NCBI RefSeq assembly: GCF_000025265.1 | Contig: NC_013739.1 | Coordinates: forward strand, 5,194,001-5,258,000 | Length of the DNA: 64,000 bases | Direction of reading: 5' to 3' | Source: Conexibacter woesei DSM 14684 | Lineage (GTDB): Bacteria > Actinomycetota > Thermoleophilia > Solirubrobacterales > Solirubrobacteraceae | In this document: piece after piece, positions 8,742 through 17,846 of the stretch | Layout of the letters: every line of letters begins with the position of its first letter | Position numbering within the stretch: position 1 is the stretch's first letter | Made by a program: the position numbers and the translations under genes | The notes under the pieces: generated by a model | The model's database searches: none | Seen by the model: the letters and a program-made list of their open reading frames with translations, nothing else | Told to the model about the DNA's origin: nothing

Positions 8742-9188
8742 CTAGCCGGCCAGCACCCGCGCGAGACCGCGCCAGCGCGCCTGGCGGTAGCGGAACAGCA
8801 GCTGCGCGAAGAGCCACACGAGCGGCGTGACGGGTCCGGCGTCGAGCTGGACCTCGTCGGTGTAGCGGCAGCCGCCGCCGTCCGGCAGCGGCTCGAACGT
8901 GAGGCGGTGGTTCCAGGCGCGCACGAGGCCGCCGCGCTCGTTCGTGTACAGCCCGCGCGAGCCGATCTCGACGACGCGCAGGTGGTGACGCCAGGACGGC
9001 AGCACGCCGAGCCACCACAGCCGCGCGGCGGTCTCGGTGCCGGCGGAGACGTCGTCGAAACGGTCGGGCAGATCGCGCGCGGCGAAGATCGGCCGCACGA
9101 CGTAGGCGAACAGCGCCGGCTTCTGTGCCAGCTCGCACGCGGCCTCGGCGGCGAGCGGGAGGTCGGTGGTGACGCGAACGGAGCGCAT
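8742..9188 (-). CDS. SRPBCC-superfamily protein (polyketide cyclase/dehydrase-like)
   Basis: A 148-residue cytoplasmic protein with the layout of the START/Bet v1-like (SRPBCC) fold. It opens with a strand SVRVTTDLPLAAEAACEL and a helix. The long central sheet includes HHLRVVEIGSRGLYTNERG, LVRAWNHRLTFEPL and GCRYTDEVQL. A long amphipathic C-terminal helix (WLFAQLLFRYRQARWRGLA) closes it. Such proteins bind hydrophobic ligands in an internal cavity; some are cyclases or Hsp90 co-factors. The ATG at 9188 is preferred because the fold starts there. It is divergent from a TetR-type regulator 60 bases away, and the shared intergenic region holds repeats, so it is probably controlled by that regulator. 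Confidence 0.75.
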   Translation of the reverse strand: MRSVRVTTDLPLAAEAACELAQKPALFAYVVRPIFAARDLPDRFDDVSAGTETAARLWWLGVLPSWRHHLRVVEIGSRGLYTNERGGLVRAWNHRLTFEPLPDGGGCRYTDEVQLDAGPVTPLVWLFAQLLFRYRQARWRGLARVLAG

Positions 9189-9194
9189 CGATCT

Positions 9195-9232
9195 ATTGTG
9201 AGCAATCACTCGTATTCGTCTACTCGCATTCG
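9195..9232. promoter_or_regulatory. Operator region between SRPBCC gene and TetR gene
   Basis: An inverted repeat ATTG-4-CAAT (9195-9206) is followed by two direct copies of ACTCGYATTCG (9208-9218 and 9222-9232), 14 bases apart. The whole region is poorer in GC than its surroundings. Position and repetition suit autoregulation by the TetR-family protein. Confidence 0.5.
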
Positions 9233-9248
9233 AGGAGCCTCCGCGACG

Positions 9249-9878
9249 ATGGCCAGAGCGCGCCTGAGCCCCCGCAAGCAGCCGCGCCAGGAGCGGGCGA
9301 GAGAGACCGTCGAGGCGATCCTCGAAGCGGCTGCTCAGGTCTTCGAGCGCCACGGCTACGCCGCCGGGACGACGAACCGCATCGCGGAGCGCGCCGGGAT
9401 CTCGATCGGCTCGCTCTACCAGTACTTCCCGGGCAAGGACGCGATCCTGCTCGCGATCGTCGAGCGCCACGTCGACGAGGGCGCCCGCGCGATGACGCCG
9501 CTGCTGGACGGGCTGCTCGCCGAGGCGCCCCCGCTGCGCGACGGCCTGCGCCGCGTCGTCGAGGCGATGGTCGCGCTGCACCGCGACCGGCCCGCGCTGC
9601 ACCGCGTCCTGTTCGAGGAGGCGCCGCGCCCGCCCGGCCTGCGCCGCCGGCTCGACGCCCTCGCCGCCGCGGCCGCCGCGCGGCTCGCCGCCTACCTGCG
9701 CGCCTCGCCGGAGGCGACGGTCGCCGACGCCGAGCTGGCCGCGCGCCTGATCGTGCAGGTGATCGAGTCCGTCACGCACAACCTCGTCATCCACCCAGCG
9801 GGCGAGCACCCGCCGGAGGCGTGGATCGACGCGACCGTCGCCATGCTCGCCGCGTACGCGACCGGCCCGGCACCATGA
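9249..9878 (+). CDS. TetR/AcrR-family transcriptional regulator
   Basis: A 209-residue protein with a classic N-terminal TetR helix-turn-helix (residues about 17-63). It contains ILEAAAQVFERHGY, TTNRIAERAGISIGSLYQYF and GKDAILLAIVERH. The remaining Ala/Leu-rich helices form the ligand-binding/dimer domain. A basic Arg/Gln tail precedes the HTH. It is divergent from the SRPBCC gene and immediately upstream of a secreted alpha/beta hydrolase, so either may be its target. Ligand unknown. Confidence 0.92.
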   Translation: MARARLSPRKQPRQERARETVEAILEAAAQVFERHGYAAGTTNRIAERAGISIGSLYQYFPGKDAILLAIVERHVDEGARAMTPLLDGLLAEAPPLRDGLRRVVEAMVALHRDRPALHRVLFEEAPRPPGLRRRLDALAAAAAARLAAYLRASPEATVADAELAARLIVQVIESVTHNLVIHPAGEHPPEAWIDATVAMLAAYATGPAP

Positions 9879-9879
9879 A

Positions 9880-9905
9880 CATCTATAGTGCTAGTCACCT
9901 AGATG
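9880..9905 (+). promoter_or_regulatory. Promoter/operator of the secreted hydrolase gene
   Basis: Arms CATCTA (9880-9885) and TAGATG (9900-9905) form an inverted repeat enclosing a -10-like TATAGT (9884-9889). It starts immediately after the TetR stop codon and runs to just before the ribosome site of the next gene. A bound repressor here would block the -10 element. Confidence 0.45.
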
Positions 9906-9917
9906 AATGGAGAAATC

Positions 9918-11108
9918 ATGGTCGCCGCGCAACCGAACCCCCGCTTCCGACCGCCGCCCGGCGCTGCGCGCCAGGCACGCCGCGCCGCCGTCGCCGCTCT
10001 GCTGCTCGCCGCGAGCACGCTCGGCCTGCCCGCAGCGGCGCTCGGCGCGCCGGCACCGGCGCCCGCGCGGGACGAGACGATCGCGCCCGCGCCACGGCTC
10101 CCCGCGCCCACCGGTGCCGCGCCCGTCGGCGTTCGCACGCTCGCGCTGGTCGACCGCACGCGCCGCGATCCCTTCGCCCCTCGCCGTGACGGCCGTGCTC
10201 GGAAGCGGGCCGTCGTGGCCTCGCTCTGGTACCCCGCGCAGCCCTCGCAGGCGCCGCTCGCCCGCTACGCGCCCCGCCGCGTCCTGCCCGCGCTCGTCGC
10301 CGACTCGGGCGTCTCACCCGCCGCCTCCCGGCTGCGCACCCACGCCCGCACCGGCGCGCCGATCGCTCCCGGCCGCCACCCGCTGCTGCTGTTCTCGCCC
10401 GGCTACGCGATCTCGCGCCTCGGGTACCAGCAGCTCGCCGAGGAGCTGGCCAGCCAGGGCTACCTCGTCGCCGCCGTCGACCACACGTACGAGTCGCCGG
10501 CCGTCGAGCTGCCCGGCGGGCGCATCATCCGTCGCAGCCTGACCAAGCGGGACGCCCCGCGCGCGATCGTGCTCGACACCCGCGTCGCCGACGTGCGGTT
10601 CGTCCTGCGCTCGCTGCGGCGGACCGAGCGCGACCACGTCGACCCGCGCCGGATCGGCGTCTTCGGCCACTCGCTCGGCGGGGCGACGGCGGCCAACGTG
10701 ATGTTCCGCGAGCGGGGCGTGCGCGCCGGCGCCGACCTCGACGGCTCGATCTTCGGCCCCGTCGCGCGGCGCGGGCTCGACCGCCCGTTCCTGCTCTTCC
10801 GCGCCAACGCCGCCGCCGTCCACGATCCGTCGCTGACGACGTTCCACGCCAGGCTGACCGGCGCGCGCCCGATCGTCGACGTGCCGACGGCGCGCCACCT
10901 CTCCTTCGGCGACCTCGGCGTCGTCGCCCGGCCCGCGCCCGCCGACGTGCGACGCAGGGTGCTCGGCACGATCGACCCGCTGCGCGCGGTCGCCGTGCAG
11001 CGCGCCGTGCTGACCGCCTTCTTCGACCAGGCGCTGGAGCGGGCCCCCGCCGCGCCGCTGCCGGCGTTCCCGGAGGCCGTCGTCCAGGAGGACGACGGCC
11101 GGCGCTAG
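9918..11108 (+). CDS. Exported alpha/beta hydrolase (PAF-acetylhydrolase/dienelactone-hydrolase-like)
   Basis: About 396 residues from ATG 9918, chosen because GGAGA lies just upstream; an in-frame ATG at 9903 would add five residues. An N-terminal signal peptide with a long Ala/Leu core ends near residue 45 (LGAPAPAPA). The alpha/beta hydrolase core follows: a strand PLLLFSPGYAISR (oxyanion region), the nucleophile elbow VFGHSLGGATAANV (Ser), a DLDGSIFGP strand and a late His in ARHLSFGD. The order and the GHSLGG elbow resemble bacterial platelet-activating-factor acetylhydrolase-like lipases and esterases. Expected to act outside the membrane on esters or lipids. Its stop shares the bases CTAG with the stop of the convergent gene (11105-11108). 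Confidence 0.82.
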   Translation: MVAAQPNPRFRPPPGAARQARRAAVAALLLAASTLGLPAAALGAPAPAPARDETIAPAPRLPAPTGAAPVGVRTLALVDRTRRDPFAPRRDGRARKRAVVASLWYPAQPSQAPLARYAPRRVLPALVADSGVSPAASRLRTHARTGAPIAPGRHPLLLFSPGYAISRLGYQQLAEELASQGYLVAAVDHTYESPAVELPGGRIIRRSLTKRDAPRAIVLDTRVADVRFVLRSLRRTERDHVDPRRIGVFGHSLGGATAANVMFRERGVRAGADLDGSIFGPVARRGLDRPFLLFRANAAAVHDPSLTTFHARLTGARPIVDVPTARHLSFGDLGVVARPAPADVRRRVLGTIDPLRAVAVQRAVLTAFFDQALERAPAAPLPAFPEAVVQEDDGRR

Positions 11109-12261
11109 CGAACCGCGCCGCGCGCGATCAGCGGCCAGACCTCCTCGACGACGCCGTCGCGGGCGGCGTAGAGGCGGTCGTGGAGGTTGACGCACGTGCA
11201 CACGTGGTTGGGGATGACCGCGACGCGGTCACCGACGCGCCAGGCGCCCGCGTCCGCCGCGCCGCCCGCCAGCTCGCAGACCGCGTGCTCCTCGTTGAGC
11301 GCGACGATCTCGGCGCCGGGGGCGCCGACGACGGTGCCCCAGCCGGTCAGCCCGGCCGGCGGGCCGGCCTCGCCGAGCGTCTTGCTGCCGGAGTCGAGCA
11401 CGGCGCGGCCCGGCACGCTCGTCGAGACGACCGTCGCGTGGACGTGCAGCGCCGAGTCCTCCGCCGTCCAGGCGCCGCGCGCCTCGCTGCGGTCGAGGAA
11501 GACGTAGTTGCCGGCGCGCACCTCGGTCATGCAGGTCTCATGGGAGAGGAACAGCGACGCCGTCGAGCCGCCGGAGACGCGGTCGCAGCGGATCCCTGCC
11601 GCCAGCAGCGCCTCGCGCGCCGCGCGCAGCCGCACGTCGACCTCCGCCAGCCCGGCGCGGACCTGCTCCAGCGTGCCGCGGACGTGGCCGGGATAACAGG
11701 AGATCCCTGCAATGCGCAGGCCGGCGCCAGCCACGCCGCCCGCGCCCGCGCCGCCCGCGCCACCGCCGCCGCCGCTCCCCCCGAACCGCTCCACGCCCTC
11801 CGCCAGGGCGAGCGCGGCGGCCGCGTCGGCGACGCCGGTGCGGCGCATGCCGACGTCCAGCTCGATCAGCAGCTCGGCGCTCGTTCCGCGCGCGCGCAGC
11901 GCGCGGTCGAGCCCCTCCGCCGCGGCGAGCGAGTCGAGCGCGACGGTCAGCGGCGCCTCCCCCGCCACCGCCGCCAGCCGCTCCCACTTCGCCGCCCCGA
12001 AGACTGGGTAGTGCAGCAGCAGCGGGCCGAGCCCGTGCGCCGCGAAGCGCTCTGCCTCGGTCGTCTTCGCGGCCGTGAAGCCGGCGACGCCGGCGGCGCG
12101 CTGGCGCTCGGCGACCGCGACCGTCTTGTGCGTCTTGAGGTGTGGCCACAGCGCCAGCCCGTGCTCGCGCGCGTAGGCGCCCGCGCGCGCGACGTTGCGC
12201 TCCAGCGCGCCGAGGTCGACGACGACGGCCGGCGTCTCCAGCTCCGCGACCGGCTGACCGA

Positions 12262-12265
<4 letters not shown>
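11105..12265 (-). CDS. PLP-dependent D-threonine aldolase / D-serine dehydratase-like enzyme
   Basis: A 386-residue fold-type III PLP enzyme (alanine racemase-like N domain). The PLP lysine motif is LWPHLKTHKTVAVAERQ (residues about 43-59). The metal-binding C-terminal site typical of D-threonine aldolases/D-serine dehydratases is visible as EEHAVCEL and PNHVCTCVNL. Such enzymes cleave D-beta-hydroxy amino acids or eliminate ammonia from D-serine. A Gly/Ala-rich insertion of about 20 residues interrupts the barrel near residue 170. It is the last gene of the carbohydrate operon, coupled by an ATGA overlap to the ABC ATPase. The link between sugar uptake and a D-amino acid enzyme suggests the substrate contains, or yields, an amino-hydroxy acid, but this is inference. 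Confidence 0.82.
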
Positions 12266-13461
<1,196 letters not shown>

Positions 13462-13464
13462 CGC

Positions 13465-13854
13465 TCAGCCCTCGGGGTCGGGGAGCACCGCGACGCAGTC
13501 GATCTCGACCTTGATGCCGCGCAGCGCCGCGCCGACCGTCGTGCGCGCCGGCAGCGCGGCGCCGGGCGCCGCGTCGGCGAAGAAGCGCTTGTAGACCGCG
13601 TCCATCGCGTCGAACTCGTCGAGGTCGGCCAGGAAGATCCCGACGCGCACGACGTCGGCCGGCGTCGCGCCGCCGTCGGCCAGCACGCGCGCGAGGTTCT
13701 CCAGCGTCAGCTGCGTCTCCTGCTCGATCGTGCCGCTCACGACCTCGCCGCCGTCGAGCGGCCCCTGGCCGGAGACGTAGAGGGTGCGGCCGCTCGCCAG
13801 CATGCCCGGCGAGTAGGAGGCGGCGGGGGTGGTTCCGGCGACTGGTTGCTTCAT
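13465..13854 (-). CDS. ridA: RidA-family enamine/imine deaminase
   Basis: A 129-residue protein of usual RidA (YjgF/YER057c/UK114) length. Family features: SGQGPLDGG after the first strand, TLENLARVLADGGATPADVVRVGIFLAD, and the C-terminal ALPARTTVGAALRGIKVEIDCVAV. The last contains the conserved Arg that binds the substrate carboxylate. RidA proteins hydrolyse reactive 2-aminoacrylate-type enamines released by PLP dehydratases. Its presence in the same operon as a PLP-dependent D-threonine-aldolase/D-serine-dehydratase-like enzyme therefore makes biochemical sense. Gaps of four and three bases to its neighbours place it firmly in the operon. Confidence 0.92.
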   Translation of the reverse strand: MKQPVAGTTPAASYSPGMLASGRTLYVSGQGPLDGGEVVSGTIEQETQLTLENLARVLADGGATPADVVRVGIFLADLDEFDAMDAVYKRFFADAAPGAALPARTTVGAALRGIKVEIDCVAVLPDPEG

Positions 13855-13858
13855 CGGT

Positions 13859-14746
13859 CTAGCCCTTCACTGCGCTCGAGGTGAGCGATTGGATGAACGT
13901 TCGCTGCGCGAGCAGGAACGCGATCAGCACCGGCAGCGTCGTCAGCACGTCGCCGGCCATGACGGCGGCCCACTCGGTCCGGTGCTGCCCCTGGAACGTC
14001 GTCAAGCCCAGCTGCAGCGTGTAGTTCTCGTCGGACGAGATCGCGATCAGCGGCCACGTGAGGTCGTTCCAGATCGTCAGGAACGTCAGCACGGCGAGCG
14101 TCGTCAGCGCCGGCCGCGCGAGCGGCAGGACGATCTTCACGAGCACCGTCAGACGCGAGCAGCCGTCGATCCGCGCCGCCTCCTCCAGCTCTCTCGGCAG
14201 CGAGACGAAGAACTGCCGCAGCAGGAAGATGCCGAACGCGGAGACGAGCCCCGGCACGATCAGCGCGCCCAGCGAGTCGATCAGCCCCAGCTCCTTCATG
14301 ATCAGGAACGTCGGGATCATCGTCAGCTGGAACGGGATGATCAACGTCGTCAGCATCAGCGCGAAGATCACGTTCGAGCCGCGGAATCTCATCCGCGCGA
14401 ACGCGTACGCCGCGAGCGAGCAGAGGATCAGGTTCGAGATCACCGCGGCCGAGGAGACGATCGCGGAGTTGAGGAACCAGCGCGGGAACAGCCCGTTGGA
14501 GAGCACGTAGTCGTAGCCGGTCACGTGCAGCGCGTCGGGGATGATCGTCGGCGGGAAGCGGTTGATCTGCGCGTTCGACATGAACGACGTCAGGAACAGC
14601 CAGATCAACGGCGCCGCGAACAGCAGCGCCATCGGCGCCAGCACGAGGTGCCAAGGGCTGAACGGCAGTCTCCAGCGGCCCCGCTCCTGCGGGACCGGCG
14701 GCGCGGCGCCCGCGCGCCGCTCCGGCGCGGCGGTCAGCGCGCTCAT
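13859..14746 (-). CDS. Carbohydrate ABC importer permease (MalG type)
   Basis: A 295-residue membrane protein with six predicted helices. The first begins near residue 33 (LVLAPMALLFAAPLIWLFL), after a Pro-rich cytoplasmic tail. The EAA loop that contacts the ATPase reads LEEAARIDGCSRLTVLVKIVLPLARPAL (residues about 190-217), and the late FLTIWNDLTWPLI is typical of MalG-like subunits. It starts in an ATGA overlap with the MalF-type partner, implying coupled synthesis at equal amounts. Arg is frequently AGA. Confidence 0.93.
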   Translation of the reverse strand: MSALTAAPERRAGAAPPVPQERGRWRLPFSPWHLVLAPMALLFAAPLIWLFLTSFMSNAQINRFPPTIIPDALHVTGYDYVLSNGLFPRWFLNSAIVSSAAVISNLILCSLAAYAFARMRFRGSNVIFALMLTTLIIPFQLTMIPTFLIMKELGLIDSLGALIVPGLVSAFGIFLLRQFFVSLPRELEEAARIDGCSRLTVLVKIVLPLARPALTTLAVLTFLTIWNDLTWPLIAISSDENYTLQLGLTTFQGQHRTEWAAVMAGDVLTTLPVLIAFLLAQRTFIQSLTSSAVKG

Positions 14747-15684
14747 GCCGCCACCGCCGCTCGCTCGGCGCGCCGCCGGCGGATCGCGCGGACGGCGAGT
14801 TGGCCGCCGCCGATCGCGAAGATCGCGACCGCGAGCACGTACGCCGCCGCCGAGCCGTAGCCGGCGTGGAAGAACTGGAACGCCTGCTCGTAGACGTAGT
14901 AGACGACGACCGTCGTCGAGCCGAGCGGCCCGCCGCGCGTCGTCGCGTAGACGAGGTCGAACAGCTGCAGCGCCTGGAACGTCTGCCACACGAACAGGAA
15001 CACCATCACCGGCCGCAGCGACGGCAGCACGATCTTGCGCAGCGTCGCCCAGCGGCGGGCGCCGTCGATCGAGGCCGCCTCCATCAGCTCTCTCGGGATG
15101 TCCTGGAGCGCGGCGAGGAAGACGATCACGCAGAAGCCGAGCCCGCCCCAGAGGCCGATCCCGACGAGCACGTAGAGCGCCTGGCCGGGGTCCTGCATGA
15201 ACCCCTGTCTGGAGATCCCGACGCTGTCGAGCGCCGCGTTCGCGAGCCCGTACTGCGGATCGAGGATGAAGCTGAACAGCACGCCCTGCGCGGCGGCGGA
15301 CATGATGAACGGGACGAAGATCATCGTCCGGTAGATCCCGATGAAGCGGATCTTGCGGTTCAGCATCATCGCGATCGCGAGGCCGCCGCCGACGCTGAGC
15401 GGGACGAACAGCGCCGTGTAGATCAGCGTGTGCTCGACGGCGTCGCGGAAGGTCGGGTCTCTCGCGAGCGCGCTGTAGTTGTCGAAGCCGATCCACTCCG
15501 CCGGTGTGACGAGGTCCGATCTCTGCAACGAGAGCAGGAACGCCCACGCCATCGGCAGGAAGTTGAGGCCGAGGATCAGCAGCGTCGAGGGCAGGATGAA
15601 CAGCCATGCGCTCGGATGCTGGCCGAAGATGCGCCGGCGCCACGAGGGCGCCGGCGCGGCCGCGGCTGGTGCGGCGGCGGACAT
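14743..15684 (-). CDS. Carbohydrate ABC importer permease (MalF/UgpA type)
   Basis: A 313-residue inner-membrane permease with six predicted helices. The N-terminal segment WLFILPSTLLILGLNFLPMAWAF and the phrase WIGFDNYSAL are characteristic of the CUT1 MalF/UgpA family. The EAA loop is ELMEAASIDGARRWATLRKIVLPSLRPV. It follows the solute-binding lipoprotein gene after four bases and overlaps the MalG-type gene by four. Substrate probably a di- or oligosaccharide or glycoside, judged from the GH4 gene in the operon. Confidence 0.93.
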   Translation of the reverse strand: MSAAAPAAAAPAPSWRRRIFGQHPSAWLFILPSTLLILGLNFLPMAWAFLLSLQRSDLVTPAEWIGFDNYSALARDPTFRDAVEHTLIYTALFVPLSVGGGLAIAMMLNRKIRFIGIYRTMIFVPFIMSAAAQGVLFSFILDPQYGLANAALDSVGISRQGFMQDPGQALYVLVGIGLWGGLGFCVIVFLAALQDIPRELMEAASIDGARRWATLRKIVLPSLRPVMVFLFVWQTFQALQLFDLVYATTRGGPLGSTTVVVYYVYEQAFQFFHAGYGSAAAYVLAVAIFAIGGGQLAVRAIRRRRAERAAVAA

Positions 15685-15688
15685 CTGC

Positions 15689-16999
15689 TCAGCCTCCCGC
15701 CCCGGCCCCGGCGAGCACGGCGTCGGCTCTCTGCGCGGCGGCGTCGAGCGCCTCCTGCGCGTCAGCGCGGCCGAGCAGCACCGCGACGACGCCCTCGGCG
15801 ACCGCCTTGGAGATCTCGGGGTAGACCTCCAGCGACGGCCGTGCGCGCGCCGTGTCGAGGCTCATCGCGAAGACGTCGGTGCCGGGGACTCTGCTCGCGA
15901 GCCTTCTGTACTCAGCGGTCTCCTCGGTGCTTCTGCGCAGCGGCAGCGACTGCGTCGCGGCGACCCATGCGAGGTCCTGTCTCTCGGCCGTCAGCCACTG
16001 GATGAACTCCTGCGCGGCTCTGGAGCGCTCGTCGCCGTTGTCGAACAGGACCCAGTTGTCGGCGCCGGCGATCGTGGTGTGGTCGCCGTCGAAGCCGGGC
16101 AGGCGCTGAGCGCCGTAGTCGACCTTCGCGTCGATCACGTCGGGCAGCACCCACGGACCGGCCTCGATCATCGCGAGCTTGCCGCCCTGGAACAGTCTGA
16201 TCGCGCGCTCGCCGTTGGGGTCGGAGTCGACGAAGATCGACTTGTCGTCGGTCGCCATCTCGCCGATCAGCTCCAGCGCTCTGACGCCAGCGGGCGAGTT
16301 GAACGCGGCTCTGCTGCCGTCGGGCGTGAGGATGTCGCCGCCCTGCTGCCAGATCATCGGCCACAGGCGCCAGGTCGTGTCCTCGCCGCCGCCGCCCGGC
16401 CACGAGTAGCCGAACTGGCCCTTGCCCTCGTCGGTCAGCTGCTTCGCCGTCGCGCGGAAGTCGTCCCACGTCCAGTCGGCCTCGGGGTACGCGACGCCCG
16501 CGTCGTCGAACAGTCTCTTGTTGTAGATGATCCCGAGGTTGTCGGCGAGCGCCGGCACCGCGCGGACTCTGCCGTCGACGGTCGCGCCCTCGCGCTCGCC
16601 CTGCCAGAAGTCGTTCCATCTCCAGCCCGGCTCGGCGACCGCCTCGGTCAGGTTCTGGACCTTGTCGCTGCGCGAGATGTTGGCGAGATCGGAGCCGAAC
16701 ACGTACGCGACGTCCGGGTAGGAGTCGCCCGCCAGGCTGGCCGTCAGCTTCGTCAGCATCTCGTCGGCGAGCACGCCGCCGGAGTTGGCGTCGACCTTGA
16801 TGCTCGGATGGGTCGCGTTGAACTCGTCGACCAGTCTCTCCAGCGCTCTCTGCGTGATGTCGTTCTGGCCGTGCCAGAACGTCACCTCGGTGACGCCGCC
16901 CGCGCTCCCGCTTCCCCCGCCGCCGTCGTCGTCGCTGCTGCCGCAGCCGGCGACGGCGAGGGCGCCGATCACCGCGCCCACCATCAGCATTCGTCTCAT
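15689..16999 (-). CDS. Extracellular sugar-binding lipoprotein (family 1 solute-binding protein)
   Basis: About 436 residues from ATG 16999; a GTG directly before it (17002) could serve instead. AGAGG lies upstream. The lipobox VAGC at about residues 17-20 gives a lipid-anchored protein. The Cys is followed by Ser/Asp- and Gly-rich linker residues. The mature domain begins EVTFWHGQND, typical of family 1 sugar-binding proteins. It continues with FNATHPSIKVDANSGG and a late GPWVLPDV segment. It captures the sugar and delivers it to the MalF/MalG pair encoded next. Many Arg codons are AGA, unlike the neighbouring RidA and ATPase genes. Confidence 0.92.
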   Translation of the reverse strand: MRRMLMVGAVIGALAVAGCGSSDDDGGGGSGSAGGVTEVTFWHGQNDITQRALERLVDEFNATHPSIKVDANSGGVLADEMLTKLTASLAGDSYPDVAYVFGSDLANISRSDKVQNLTEAVAEPGWRWNDFWQGEREGATVDGRVRAVPALADNLGIIYNKRLFDDAGVAYPEADWTWDDFRATAKQLTDEGKGQFGYSWPGGGGEDTTWRLWPMIWQQGGDILTPDGSRAAFNSPAGVRALELIGEMATDDKSIFVDSDPNGERAIRLFQGGKLAMIEAGPWVLPDVIDAKVDYGAQRLPGFDGDHTTIAGADNWVLFDNGDERSRAAQEFIQWLTAERQDLAWVAATQSLPLRRSTEETAEYRRLASRVPGTDVFAMSLDTARARPSLEVYPEISKAVAEGVVAVLLGRADAQEALDAAAQRADAVLAGAGAGG

Positions 17000-17021
17000 C
17001 ACAGATCCACCTCTCTCCAGG

Positions 17022-17846
17022 TCAGCGTCCGAGCAGTTCGCCGCCGTCGACGACGAGGTCCTGCAAGGTGATGTGGTCGCTCTCCGGGGAGAGCAGGAAC
17101 GCGATCGCGTCGGCGACGTCGGTCGGCGTCGCGACGCGGCGGTCGGGGATGCGCGGGCGGAAGCCCTCCAGCGTCCCGTCGGCCATCTGCTGCACCGCCG
17201 CGTGGTCGCCGGCGACGGTGCGCATCATCGGCGTGTCGGTCAGCCCGGGCGAGACGGTGTTGACGCGCACGCCGTCGTGCGCGGCCTCCATCCCGAGCAC
17301 CCGCAGCGCGTGCGAGATGCCGGCCTTCGAGGCGCAGTACGCGACCTGCCGCATCCGCGGCATGCGGCCGGCGATCGAGGAGACGCAGACGATCGCGCCG
17401 CCGTCGCCCGCCGCCATCTCCTTCGCGTACGCCTGCGCGACGAAGTAGGCGCCGTGCAGGTTGACGTCGACGATCTGGCGGAACTCGTCGCGCGTGACGT
17501 CGAGCGCAGGCGTCGGGAAGAACATCCCCGCGACGATCGCGACGCGCGTCGCCTCGCGGCTGCGCTCCACCAGCGCGTCGACCGCGGCGGCGTCGGTCAC
17601 GTCGACGCGCAGCGAGTCGACCTCGTGGCCGGCGGCCCGCAGCTGCGCCGCGACCCCGCCGACGCCGTCGCCGTCGAGGTCGGCGAGCACGACCCGCTCG
17701 CTCCACGGCTCGGCCGCGAGCCGCTGCGCGACGACCGCGCCGATCCCCTGCGCGGCGCCGACGACGACGGTCGTGCCGGGGCGCGACTCGCGTGGCGTCA
17801 GCGGCGCGAGCGCGGCGAGCTGGCCGTTCTCGGCCTCCGCACTCAT
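17022..17846 (-). CDS. Short-chain dehydrogenase/reductase (sugar or polyol type)
   Basis: A 274-residue classical SDR. The nucleotide motif is VVVGAAQGIGAVVA (about residues 27-40), with the Asp of VLADLDGDG after strand 2 pointing to NAD preference. The active site shows CVSSIAG with the catalytic Ser and YCASKAG with Tyr and Lys. A C-terminal VVDGGELLGR is standard. A 20-residue N-terminal extension precedes the Rossmann fold. It is coupled by ATGA overlap to the GH4 gene upstream and lies 19-22 bases before the solute-binding gene. It probably oxidises the sugar or an aglycone released by the glycosidase. Confidence 0.9.
   Translation of the reverse strand: MSAEAENGQLAALAPLTPRESRPGTTVVVGAAQGIGAVVAQRLAAEPWSERVVLADLDGDGVGGVAAQLRAAGHEVDSLRVDVTDAAAVDALVERSREATRVAIVAGMFFPTPALDVTRDEFRQIVDVNLHGAYFVAQAYAKEMAAGDGGAIVCVSSIAGRMPRMRQVAYCASKAGISHALRVLGMEAAHDGVRVNTVSPGLTDTPMMRTVAGDHAAVQQMADGTLEGFRPRIPDRRVATPTDVADAIAFLLSPESDHITLQDLVVDGGELLGR

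Noticed and set aside
9195-9206. Resemblance of ATTGTGAGCAAT to the enterobacterial lac operator
   Set aside because: Only the half-site words are alike; no LacI-type gene is adjacent and the local regulator is a TetR protein.
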